A DNA stretch of 64,000 bases from JBDHHQ01 sp039586035 (GTDB lineage: Bacteria; Gemmatimonadota; Gemmatimonadetes; Longimicrobiales; Gaopeijiaceae): contig JBDHLD010000001.1 in NCBI GenBank assembly GCA_039586035.1, positions 1 through 64,000 on the forward strand. Reading direction: 5' to 3'. Below, one piece after another: positions 44,275 to 53,213 of this stretch. The notes beneath the pieces are model-generated. The model was not told the origin of the DNA. It ran no database searches and saw nothing but the letters and a program-made list of their open reading frames with translations. Every line of letters starts with the position of its first letter. Position 1 is the stretch's first letter. Made by a program: the position numbers and the translations under genes.

Positions 44275-45978
44275 TCAACGCTCGACCAGGGGAGGAAACC
44301 CCTCGGGTGGCCGCCGGTGGTGGGTCCCTTGCTCGTAGGCGTACGCTAGCGTGAAGAGCAGGCCTTCCTGATACGGACGCGCCAGAATCTGCAGGCCGGC
44401 GGGAAGGCCGCCGTAGGTGTAGCCCATGGGCACGGTCACGGCTGGCAAGCCAGTGGCCGGCGCGACCCGCTGACTGTTGTCGCCGGCGTACTCTTCAATG
44501 GCCCGGTCGAGGTGTGCCGGCGGAGTCGTCCACGTGGGATAGACCACGGCGTCGAGGCGCTCCGCGTCCATGGCCTCGGTCACCGCCGCCAGAAACGCCT
44601 GCCGATCCGGGTGCTCGGCGAAGTCGGGACAGGGTGGGTCGAAGTCGGCCGGGTGCAAGTCGGCGGGGGCCTCGGTGCCCCTGTCCAGGCGCTCGGCCAC
44701 GTACTCGGAGTACTGCCCCGCCTCGTACGCCTCCCGCACGTCATGGATCGGCGCCGCCTCGCCCAGCGACAGGAGGTACTGACGCATGTCGTAGCGGAAG
44801 CGCCGGCAGAACATGGGCGCGTCGAGCAACGCGTCCCAGTCCGGGACAACGAACGGATCGACGATCTCGGCGCCCTGGAGGGCCAGGTCCTGGAGCGCGG
44901 TCTCGAAGACCCGCGTGACGGCCGTGTCCGCGTCCTCCGTGTCTACCAGCGCCCGGAGCACTCCGAGGCGTTTGCCCTCCAAACCGGTCGGGTCGAGGAA
45001 CGCGGTGTAGTCCGCCTCTCGCCGATCCCGGCCGAGCTCCGTGTAGGGGTCGGCCGGGTCGTAGCCCGCCACCACGTTGAACACCCGGGCTCCGTCCGTG
45101 ACCGTCCTGGTCATGGGTCCCGCGATGTCCCGGTCGAAAGAGAGCGGGATCACACCATCGCGGCTGGTCAGGCCGATGGTGGATCGGATGCCGAAGAGCG
45201 CCAGGTGGGACGATGGCCCACGGATCGAGTTGCCCGTGTCGGACCCCAGGCCCACCAGCCCGAAGCTGGCCGCTACACCCGAGGCCGTACCCCCGCTCGA
45301 CCCGGCGGGGACGCGGTCGAGGACATAGGCATTGGCCGTGGTGCCGTAGGAAGAGCTGACGGTCTGACGGGGGCTGAAGGCCCATTCGGCCATGTTGGTC
45401 TTGGCCAGCACGATGGCGCCCGCCTCCCGGATCTTCCGGACCATGAAGGCGTCGTCGGGCGGACGGCTGTCCAGCAACGCGATGGAGCCGCCGGTGGTGG
45501 GGAGGTCGTGCGTGTCGAAGTTGTCCTTCACCAGGACGGGGACGCAGAAGAGCGGGCCCAGCTCGCCGCCTGCGGCCACCGCCCCGTCTGCTTCGTCGGC
45601 CCGGGCGAGGGCCTCGGGGTTGACCACCGTGATCGCGTTCAAGCCGGTGCTCTGATCGAAGGCATCGATCCGATCCACGTGGGCCTGGACCACCTCGCGG
45701 CAGCTGGTCCGACCCGAGATCACGGCCTCATGCACCTCCGCGATCGTGGCCTCCACCACGTCGAACGGTGCATCGGGAGGGGCGCAGGCCGGGGCCACGA
45801 GGGCGGCCACGCACGTCACGGTCCGCCACCGGCCACGATGGGGTCTCGTCGCTGCCTGGGGCAGACCGGCCTGGGATAGATGGTCCCGCACCGCCCGCCG
45901 TCGCAGATGCGGCGACCGCCCCGTAGGGGGCCTCCCCCCGAAGCGCCCGCCGTACAGCGGTGAATCCGGCCGCCTCAT
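44275..45978 (-). CDS. Amidase-signature family hydrolase, probable lipoprotein
   Basis: A 567-residue protein. After a long basic leader, CVAALVAPACAPP looks like a hydrophobic core with a lipobox, so export is likely, perhaps from a start nearer residue 30. The amidase signature follows: catalytic Lys in VPVLVKDNFDT, PAGSSGGTASGVAAS, and the nucleophile Ser in GSDTGNSIRGPSS (normally GGS). It hydrolyses amide bonds of unknown substrates. The ATG at 45978 overlaps the stop of the upstream propeller gene (ATGA), which supports co-translation but leaves the N-terminus uncertain. Confidence 0.82.
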   Translation of the reverse strand: MRRPDSPLYGGRFGGRPPTGRSPHLRRRAVRDHLSQAGLPQAATRPHRGRWRTVTCVAALVAPACAPPDAPFDVVEATIAEVHEAVISGRTSCREVVQAHVDRIDAFDQSTGLNAITVVNPEALARADEADGAVAAGGELGPLFCVPVLVKDNFDTHDLPTTGGSIALLDSRPPDDAFMVRKIREAGAIVLAKTNMAEWAFSPRQTVSSSYGTTANAYVLDRVPAGSSGGTASGVAASFGLVGLGSDTGNSIRGPSSHLALFGIRSTIGLTSRDGVIPLSFDRDIAGPMTRTVTDGARVFNVVAGYDPADPYTELGRDRREADYTAFLDPTGLEGKRLGVLRALVDTEDADTAVTRVFETALQDLALQGAEIVDPFVVPDWDALLDAPMFCRRFRYDMRQYLLSLGEAAPIHDVREAYEAGQYSEYVAERLDRGTEAPADLHPADFDPPCPDFAEHPDRQAFLAAVTEAMDAERLDAVVYPTWTTPPAHLDRAIEEYAGDNSQRVAPATGLPAVTVPMGYTYGGLPAGLQILARPYQEGLLFTLAYAYEQGTHHRRPPEGFPPLVER

Positions 45979-48900
45979 TGGAACACGACTCCCGTCTTTC
46001 GCATGAGCTCGGCGAACTCGTTCGCCTCGATGCGGGCCAGGGCCTCGGCCCGCTCCGCTACGCCGTCGGACAGTCGCTGGAAGAGGTCTCGTTGCCCCTG
46101 AGTAGGCGGCCCGTCGGCCATGGACGCGAAGCTCATCAGCCGCGCCAGCTTGCTGTCGATGCCCGTGGGTTGGGCGATCAAGTCCTGTCCGGCTCGTGCG
46201 CGGTATTGCACCAGTCGCTCCTCGAGCGGATAGAGGAGGTCGTTGAGGTCGGCCAGCGCACCCTCCAGCTCTCCACCCCCACCGGCTCGCTGCACGGCCT
46301 CTGTCCCCCTGGAGCGGAGCTCCCGGATACGGCCCACGACCTCCATGGTCTCCGTCAGCTTGTCCCGGACCTCCAGCAAGAAGGCGAATTGGGCCTCCAG
46401 GTCGGCCTGCGTGTACTCGACCCGGGGGTCTTTGAGGATCTCGAAGGTCTGGCGGTGCGTCTGGCCCGCGACCTCCAGCTCCACCTCGTACGATCCGGGC
46501 GGGGCGCCGGGGCCGTCGGCACGGCCCTGGAACACCGCGTCCTCGAGGACCTCGGCGGCTGGATACCGCATGTCCCAAACGAATCGATGGGCGCCCGGGC
46601 CGGCGGTCACCGTTCGGTCGCCACCGCCCCGGCCGAAGAAGCCCCGCTGGGGCTCGTCGGCCTCGGCCGCGCTCGTGAAGGTGCGGATCACCTCACCGTC
46701 TGCGAAAAAGCGCAGCGCAACTTCTCCTTCCGGCTCCGTGCCGAGGTAGTAGTGCACCGCGACGCCCTGCGGCGGATTCTGTCCCGCTTCGTGTCCGCGG
46801 CCGGTGGTCGTCGCGTTGAACAGGCCGGCCCTCGAGGCGCCGCTGGCATAGCGGATCGCAGGCCGCGGCTGGAACAGGTGCACGTCCGCCGCGACGACCT
46901 CGGGAGTCAGCTGACGGAGCAAGGCCACGTTGTCCAGGATCCAGAAGGACCGACCGTGCGTCGCCGCCGCCAGGTCGCCATCCCGCACCACCAGGTCATG
47001 CACCGGCACGACCGGCAGGCCCTCTCCCAGCGGCTGCCAGTGACCGCCGTCATCGAGCGACACCCATGCGCCCATCTCGGTGCCGGCGTAGAGCAGCCCC
47101 GGCCGCTCCGGATCTTCCCGAATCACGCGAGTGAAGTGCCCATCCCCGATGCCGTCGGTGATTGGGACCCAGGTCTCGCCGTAGTCGGAAGTCTTGAAGA
47201 GGTAGGGCGTGTGGTCGGAGAGCTTGTACCGGGTCGCCGCCACGTACGCCGTCCCAGGGTCGTGATGGGACGGGTCGATCACGCTGATCATCGCGAAGTC
47301 GGGCAGCTCCGCGATGGTGACGTCGGTCCACGTCGCCCCGCCGTCCTTGGACACGTGGACGTACCCATCGTCGGATCCCGCCCACAAGAGACCGCGCTGC
47401 GCCGGTGATTCAGCGAACGCGAAGATCGTGGCATACCACTCGGGACCGTAGGCCTCTCGGGTGATGGGCCCCCAGTACTCCCCCGTCTCGGTGCGCTCGT
47501 ATGACGGGGTCTTCTCCAGGGTGGAAGGGTCGGCGCGCGTGAGGTCCGGGCTGATGACTTCCCAGGACTGACCCTCGTCCCGGCTCCGGTGCACGTGCTG
47601 GGACGTCACGTACAGGACGTCGGGGTCGTGGGGCGAGGTGGCCACCGGGTAGGTCCACCAGAACCGGAAGTTGATGTCTGCCGAACCCCAGCCATAGTGC
47701 GTCTCGGGGTTGGGTGAGATGTCACGCACCTGCTTGGACCGGTGGTCGTAGCGGTAGATCCAGTGGTGGTCACCGGCGTACACGATGTCGGGGTCGGCGG
47801 TGTTGACGGCGATGTATCCGTCTTCGCCGCCGCCCACCGTGTACCAGTCCTCGATGGTCACGCTTCCGTAGTCCGATCGGCTGGGTACGCTGATCGTCGT
47901 GTTGTCCTGCTGGGAGGCATAGAGCCGATACGGCGTGCGATGATCGGCAGCTACGTGGTAGAGCTGGGCCGTCGGTTGGTTGAGCAGCGTGGTCCAGGAC
48001 TCGCCGCCGTTGAAGCTGACGGACGCGCCACCGTCGTTCGCGTTGACCATTCGGCGGGGATTCGCCGGGTCGATCCACAGGTCGTGGTTGTCCGGATGGG
48101 CGGTGGACATCTGCTCGAACGTCTCCCCGCCGTCGGTGGATTTCCAGGCACGCACGTTGAGCACGTAGAGCGTGTTCGGGTCGATGGGGTCGGCAACGAT
48201 GTGGTGGTAGTACCAGGGCCGCTGGGTCAGATCCGCGTCGTCATTGACGCGGGTCCAGGTGGCGCCGGCGTCTTCGGAGCGGAACAGCCCCTTCTTGCCG
48301 AGCTCGGCGTCCACGATGGCCCAGACCCGATCCGGCCGCGACGGAGCGAGCGCCACGCCAATACGGCCCTTGAGCCCCTCGGGTAGACCGGGATTGTCCG
48401 TGAGCTCGGTCCAACTGTCGCCTCCGTCGTTGGACTTGAACAGGCCGGTCCCGGGTCCGGCGCTCCGGAATCCCCAGGGAAAGCGGCGCAGCTCGAGGAG
48501 TGACGCGTACATCACCTCCGGGTCGTTCGGGTCCAGGACCAGGTCGATGGCTCCGGTGTTCTCGTCACGGTAGAGGATCTTCTCCCAGGTGGCGCCTCCG
48601 TCGGCGGATCGGTACACGCCCCGCTCCTCGCTGGGCCCCCAGGCGTCGCCCAACGCGGCGACGTAGACGAGGTCCGGATTCGAGGGGTGAACGCGTACGC
48701 GCGCAATCTGGAGCGTCTCGGCCAGCCCCAGGTGCCGCCAGCTCTCTCCAGCGTCATCCGACCGGTACACGCCGTCGCCGTGGGAGGCGTTGCCGCGAAT
48801 GCACGCTTCGCCCATGCCCACGTACAGCGTGGTGGGGTTGGACGGCGCGACGGCCACCGCTCCCACCGAACCCGTGCCGAAGTACCCATCCGACACGTTG

Positions 48901-49199
48901 AACCAATTGAGCCCGCCGTCCTCCGTCTTCCACACTCCTCCTCCGGCCGTGCCCTGATAGAAGGTCATGGGGCTGGAGGGGTCTCCCGCCACTCCCAGCA
49001 CGCGCCCTCCGCGCGTCGGGCCCACGGATCGCCATTGCAACGCTTCGAGATGGGGTGGGCCCGCGGTCTGGGCCTCCGCCGCCGCGGGGCCGGAGACCAG
49101 CGACCCATGGGGACCCGGCGCCGGCGGCGCGAACAGGAGCGCTGCCGCGAGTCCGACGGGAGCAAGCAGTTTCACGAGATGCACGAGGACAGGACGCAT
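45975..49199 (-). CDS. Secreted BNR/VPS10 (sortilin-type) beta-propeller protein
   Basis: A 1074-residue exported protein with a signal peptide (about 1-44). At least nine Asp-box motifs (SxDxGxxW) recur, for example KTEDGGLNW, RSDDAGESW, KSNDGGDSW, RSEDAGATW and KTSDYGETW. They form one or two large beta-propellers across residues 50-740. A beta-rich module and a helical C-terminal region follow (about 900-1070). The family is often labelled glycosyl hydrolase but catalytic activity is unproven. GGAG stands six bases before the ATG. Its stop overlaps the amidase start. Confidence 0.9.
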   Translation of the reverse strand: MRPVLVHLVKLLAPVGLAAALLFAPPAPGPHGSLVSGPAAAEAQTAGPPHLEALQWRSVGPTRGGRVLGVAGDPSSPMTFYQGTAGGGVWKTEDGGLNWFNVSDGYFGTGSVGAVAVAPSNPTTLYVGMGEACIRGNASHGDGVYRSDDAGESWRHLGLAETLQIARVRVHPSNPDLVYVAALGDAWGPSEERGVYRSADGGATWEKILYRDENTGAIDLVLDPNDPEVMYASLLELRRFPWGFRSAGPGTGLFKSNDGGDSWTELTDNPGLPEGLKGRIGVALAPSRPDRVWAIVDAELGKKGLFRSEDAGATWTRVNDDADLTQRPWYYHHIVADPIDPNTLYVLNVRAWKSTDGGETFEQMSTAHPDNHDLWIDPANPRRMVNANDGGASVSFNGGESWTTLLNQPTAQLYHVAADHRTPYRLYASQQDNTTISVPSRSDYGSVTIEDWYTVGGGEDGYIAVNTADPDIVYAGDHHWIYRYDHRSKQVRDISPNPETHYGWGSADINFRFWWTYPVATSPHDPDVLYVTSQHVHRSRDEGQSWEVISPDLTRADPSTLEKTPSYERTETGEYWGPITREAYGPEWYATIFAFAESPAQRGLLWAGSDDGYVHVSKDGGATWTDVTIAELPDFAMISVIDPSHHDPGTAYVAATRYKLSDHTPYLFKTSDYGETWVPITDGIGDGHFTRVIREDPERPGLLYAGTEMGAWVSLDDGGHWQPLGEGLPVVPVHDLVVRDGDLAAATHGRSFWILDNVALLRQLTPEVVAADVHLFQPRPAIRYASGASRAGLFNATTTGRGHEAGQNPPQGVAVHYYLGTEPEGEVALRFFADGEVIRTFTSAAEADEPQRGFFGRGGGDRTVTAGPGAHRFVWDMRYPAAEVLEDAVFQGRADGPGAPPGSYEVELEVAGQTHRQTFEILKDPRVEYTQADLEAQFAFLLEVRDKLTETMEVVGRIRELRSRGTEAVQRAGGGGELEGALADLNDLLYPLEERLVQYRARAGQDLIAQPTGIDSKLARLMSFASMADGPPTQGQRDLFQRLSDGVAERAEALARIEANEFAELMRKTGVVFQ

Positions 49200-49220
49200 G
49201 GTGTGGCTCCGGAGCTAGAC

Positions 49221-49243
49221 GGGTTGGGTGACGACCCGAACCC
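49221..49243 (-). other. Hairpin in leader of BNR propeller gene
   Basis: The inverted repeat GGGTTGGGT and ACCCGAACCC, with a 4-nt loop and one bulged base, can form a 9-bp stem. It lies 22 nt upstream of the propeller gene ATG, within the 214-bp gap after the second asparagine-synthase-like gene. There is no T-run. Nothing else was recognised in that gap. Confidence 0.35.
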
Positions 49244-49413
49244 GCAGTCTACCCGCTCGCCACGCCGAAGGACACAGCCGAAGGCCAGGGGCGCACCGCT
49301 GGACCCGTCAAGCCCTCCCGCGACCCGCACGGCCCCGAGTCGGGCTACGGGGCAGCGTCCCTTTCCAATGGCGCGGTCTGCGGGCGAAGCGCCGCCGTCG
49401 ATCGTGAGTAGGC

Positions 49414-51270
49414 TCAGTCCTCCAGCGCCATCCTGAGGATGGCCCACGAGCGGAAGAGAGCCACGGACCGCAGGCCCCGGACCCGAGGTTGCTGATTGCT
49501 CATGGCGTTTCTGGCGCGCCGTCGAACCGCGGTCCCCAGCCTGGGAACGGACCACCGACCGGGCGGATCCGTGATCATGTCGAGAAGCTTCTCTCCGAAG
49601 GCGACCGGGATGACCGCATCGAGCCGACTGCGCGACGAAGAGATCCAGGCGCGCAGCGCCGGGGCCTCGGTCCGAAGGAGGGGCCCGAAGTCTGGATGGT
49701 AGGCCTCGCGGTCGGAGCGCACGAAGTCGCGGAACGTCGGCGAAAGCCGACCCATGGCCTCGAGGAAGAGGGACTTGCCTCGGCGCGCCTGCTGCGGAAC
49801 CGCGGTCACCAGGTCCAGGACATCGGAGTCCATCAGGGGGTTTCGCACCTTCCCAAAGCGACCGGCATAGTGCTCGCGCCACGGCAGGATCACGTTGACG
49901 TTCCGTTGTTCGTGGATGAGGTGATCCTGCATTCGGAAGAGATCGCCGTGGTGCTCCTGGCGCTCTAGAATCTCGGCCTTGTCCGACTCGAGCCCCCTTC
50001 TCATGCTGGCGACGACGTCTCGAGGGAGCGAGCCCTCCAGCTCCATGGGGAAGGCCAGGTCCCTGATGTGGGCGTCATGCCAGACGGCCTGCTCACACGG
50101 AAGGTCGTCCGTGCCAAAAGTGCCGAGGTATTCGTCTCCAACGAGAATCACGGGATCGGGGGCGCCGGCGAGCTCGTCATCGAGCAGGGTCCACGCATCG
50201 GCTGCCGACCACCCTCTGGCCATGCCCTGGGTCCAGTCGGCGTTTCTCCTGAGGTGGGCCATCAAGTCGCCGCGGTAGGTCTCCACGATCCGGTGAGGGA
50301 GCCCGAGAAGCCGCGCCGTGCGGGCCGCCACAAAGGCGTCTTTCTTGTCTTCTGGACAGGTCTCGAAGTCCCTGAGCCTGCCGTACTCCCGTCGCGACAC
50401 GTAGGAGAACGTCCGGACGTCGGTGATACCGAGCACTTCAGTGAGGATCACAGCGATGGCGGTCGAGTCGTGTCCGCCGCTGAGCGACATGACCAGATCG
50501 CCACTGGCCCTGCGGCGGACCGCCTCCACGAGCCTCTCGCCCAGTTCGTCGGCGAGCCTGTCGAGGTCGACGTCGCCCTCTGGTTCGCGCACGACGTGGG
50601 ACCAGTAGCGCTCCGGCCGGAGCGCCCCGTCGCGCACATCGAAACAGGTGCCCGGATCCAAGACGCGGATCCCCTCGAAGGGCGTACGACCGTTGTAGAA
50701 AGCGCCACCGACCATGTACCAGGCGAGTCCCGTGACGTCCAGCTGTCGTCCCCCGGTGCGCTGGCTCTTCAGGTCGGAAGTGAGCCAGTGGCCACCGTCG
50801 GAGAGACCGTGGAAGACCCTGCGGGACCGAACTCGGTCGGTGGCCACCAACAGCCGGTCCGCCTCCCGGTCCAGCACCAGGAGGGCGAAGGAGCCGTTCA
50901 GGTCATCAAGGAGCCGTCGACCCCGCACCCGGAATCGCCGGGCGAGCGCCTCCGCGGTGTCACCGAAGTCGTCGTGGATCTCGCCGTGAAGGACCACGGC
51001 CACCCTGCCATCGCCGTCCCAGCCGACGGTGGTCCCGCCACCCGTCCCCACCTCAACGGTCCAGCTGGCGGACTCGACGGTGACTCGGGGCGCTCGCCCG
51101 GTGGCGTCGCGAAAGATCCGTGCGGCGGCATCGGCCGGGCCACGGCGCTTGTGGAGGCAGAAAGCGCGAAGCTGAAACGGCTCGTACGACGAGCCTGTGA
51201 CACGAACGTCGTCCTGGTCCATGGGCGCGCGATCTGTCGGGTCGGACACGGAGCTGATGGATGCGCTCAC
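49414..51270 (-). CDS. Second asparagine-synthase-like protein without catalytic cysteine
   Basis: A 618-residue paralogue of the protein at 10611. The N-terminal half resembles a class II amidotransferase domain but has no Met-Cys start. The C-terminal half holds the ATP-pyrophosphatase loop MSLSGGHDST (264-270). Both paralogues carry the sequence (D/E)RYW/RRYWQ before that domain and a helical C-terminal region with a basic tail. GTG 51270 was chosen because AGGGG lies five bases upstream; ATG 51222 is an alternative. It would adenylate a carboxylate for amide formation. No partner protease, precursor peptide or transferase gene was seen nearby. Confidence 0.78.
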   Translation of the reverse strand: MSASISSVSDPTDRAPMDQDDVRVTGSSYEPFQLRAFCLHKRRGPADAAARIFRDATGRAPRVTVESASWTVEVGTGGGTTVGWDGDGRVAVVLHGEIHDDFGDTAEALARRFRVRGRRLLDDLNGSFALLVLDREADRLLVATDRVRSRRVFHGLSDGGHWLTSDLKSQRTGGRQLDVTGLAWYMVGGAFYNGRTPFEGIRVLDPGTCFDVRDGALRPERYWSHVVREPEGDVDLDRLADELGERLVEAVRRRASGDLVMSLSGGHDSTAIAVILTEVLGITDVRTFSYVSRREYGRLRDFETCPEDKKDAFVAARTARLLGLPHRIVETYRGDLMAHLRRNADWTQGMARGWSAADAWTLLDDELAGAPDPVILVGDEYLGTFGTDDLPCEQAVWHDAHIRDLAFPMELEGSLPRDVVASMRRGLESDKAEILERQEHHGDLFRMQDHLIHEQRNVNVILPWREHYAGRFGKVRNPLMDSDVLDLVTAVPQQARRGKSLFLEAMGRLSPTFRDFVRSDREAYHPDFGPLLRTEAPALRAWISSSRSRLDAVIPVAFGEKLLDMITDPPGRWSVPRLGTAVRRRARNAMSNQQPRVRGLRSVALFRSWAILRMALED

Positions 51271-51643
51271 CGATTCCCCTCGCCATGGATGGAGCCGTGC
51301 AACACCCGAAATCGCGCCAGAGACGGCTCTGCGCGTCGAGTCCGGGGGCTTCTGCCGATCGTCACCGCCGTCACCTCCAGGGTGCATGGCACCCCTGCCC
51401 CCTCGACCAGCAAGAGGCGCGCCAGGACTCACATGGGTCTGGCGGTGGAGTGGACCGGCCGTGCGCCGGCCCGAGCGGGACCTGACCCCCTCCCTCGGCG
51501 TTGAATCCCCGAGGAGCGGGCGGTAAGATCGCTCCAGGCCCCAGTGAGCGCGGCGCTCGTCGAAGACGGTGTCCACGCCTCCCATCCCGGGCGTCCCGGG
51601 GCTGGGTACGGTTCTGTCGATCCTGTGGGCAAAGGACGGGTGC
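51271..51643. other. 373-bp divergent intergenic region
   Basis: This gap separates the asparagine-synthase-like gene and the plug-domain gene. No convincing gene, tRNA or terminator was found. The only symmetric element noticed is GGGTGCATGGCACCC (51380-51394), a 6-3-6 inverted repeat about 110 bp upstream of the GTG of the asparagine-synthase-like gene, which could be an operator. Confidence 0.35.
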
Positions 51644-52972
51644 GTGAGGAGCCAGGTGGAATCGACAGATCGGACGATCCGCGTCTTCGCCGCGCTGGCG
51701 TGCTTGTCGGCCGCGTGGACGATGCCGGCCGACGGTCAGGTTCCCGCCGCCGTGTTGGGCCGGATCTTCGACGCCGAGTCCGGCAGCGCGCTCGCGGACG
51801 TTGCCGTCGTCGTGGAAGGCACGGGCTTCGGCACCGTCACCAACGATGTCGGGCTCTTCGTGCTGGAGCGCATCCCTCCGGGCACCCACGCGCTGCGCAT
51901 CCAACATCTCGCCTATGGCGAGGTGCGTGACAGCATCCGGCTCTCGCCCGGCGAGGATCTGACCCTTCGCATCAACCTCTCGACCCGGGCCATCGGCGTC
52001 GAGGGCGTGATCGTCGAGAGCGCCTCCACGCGGCAGCGCGAGGCCCGGGCTCGGGGCAGCTCGTCCAACGTCGTCACGCGGGACGAGATCGAGCCCATGA
52101 TCGGGACCGGCCAGCGCCTCGACCAGGTGCTGGCGCGCCACATCTCCGGCATCAACGTGCGAAACCCTCAGACGAGGGCGGGGACCGCCGTGTGCGTGGA
52201 GTTTCGGGCCCCACGCTCCCTGCAGGGCACGGAGGGATGCCGTCACCCAACGGTCTTCCTGGACGGCGTCAGGGTGTCGAATCCAACGCCCCTCTGGACC
52301 ACTTTCCCCATCGAGCAGATCGAGCGTATGGAAGTCGTCTCTTCCGCGGAAGCCGGCGCGAGATACGGTACCGACTCGAGCTACGGGGTCCTCCTGATCG
52401 AGACGCGGACCGGCCGGTCGGAGATGGGGGTCGAGAACGTCACTTCGCGGGGACGCCGCACCTACGATTGGGCGTTGGAGACGGAGCCGTACCCCTGGGC
52501 CAAGGTGTTCGCGAGCTCCTTCGTCGGAAACGCCGCCGGGCTGGCGGCCGGAGCCCTGATCGGCCGATCGTGCATCGAGTTCGAGGAGGGCCTGGCCAAC
52601 TCCCACTTTTTTCTCGAGACCTCCTGTGACCGGCTCGCCACGGCGGCGGTCACGACGGCCATGTTCGGGCTCCCGATCACCGGTGCCACGTTCGGCGCCA
52701 ACCGAGCGGGACGGACCGACCTGTCGCGGGGCAAATGGCTGCCCACCGCGGTTGCGGCGGCCCTGGCGCTGGTGCCCGGCTACATCCTGGTCGTGGCCAA
52801 AGACGACGAGTCGTTCACCGGGGGCCGCGTCATCGGGTGGGGAGCCCTGACCATAGGCGTCCCGGCGTTCACGACGATCGCGGACCGGCTATTCCGAGAG
52901 TTCCGCAGCGATCCCAGAGGTGCGCTCACGGCCGAAGAGCTCCCGGAGTCGTCGACCGGCCCGGGGAGGTAG
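51644..52972 (+). CDS. Carboxypeptidase-regulatory plus TonB-plug protein lacking a barrel
   Basis: A 442-residue protein with a signal peptide (ending PADGQ). A carboxypeptidase-regulatory-like domain (about 30-115; VLGRIFDAESGSALADVAVV, IPPGTHALRIQHLAYGE) and a TonB plug domain (about 120-250; EIEPMIGTGQRLDQVLARHI, VFLDGVRVSNP) follow. Instead of a beta-barrel, the last 180 residues hold three or four hydrophobic segments and cysteines that may pair. GTG 51644 has AGGA seven bases upstream. It may be a signalling or assembly partner rather than a transporter. Confidence 0.75.
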   Translation: MRSQVESTDRTIRVFAALACLSAAWTMPADGQVPAAVLGRIFDAESGSALADVAVVVEGTGFGTVTNDVGLFVLERIPPGTHALRIQHLAYGEVRDSIRLSPGEDLTLRINLSTRAIGVEGVIVESASTRQREARARGSSSNVVTRDEIEPMIGTGQRLDQVLARHISGINVRNPQTRAGTAVCVEFRAPRSLQGTEGCRHPTVFLDGVRVSNPTPLWTTFPIEQIERMEVVSSAEAGARYGTDSSYGVLLIETRTGRSEMGVENVTSRGRRTYDWALETEPYPWAKVFASSFVGNAAGLAAGALIGRSCIEFEEGLANSHFFLETSCDRLATAAVTTAMFGLPITGATFGANRAGRTDLSRGKWLPTAVAAALALVPGYILVVAKDDESFTGGRVIGWGALTIGVPAFTTIADRLFREFRSDPRGALTAEELPESSTGPGR

Positions 52973-53213
52973 GTCCGGGCGCGGGGCATGAGGAGCCCGG
53001 GACCGACGCGAGGGCCGTGGGCAGATGCTCGGAAGCCCTGGTGGGCACGAGCGGGCGCGAAGGGGTAGATTGCGCCAGCCGCCATCGGGAGGGGGCCCCG
53101 GAGGCCGTCGCCGGATCGGAGCTCACGTCCAGGGCACCTACGTCACGCTCTGAAGCCTGCCGACGGTCCTGGAGTCCTATTTCCGCGCCCAACGAGAGGG
53201 CCGTACGTCCTTC

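Noticed and set aside
45979..46578. 200-codon N-terminal extension of the amidase frame
   Set aside because: It lies antisense-like within the propeller gene in another frame and has no family similarity; the ATG at 45978 overlaps the upstream stop.
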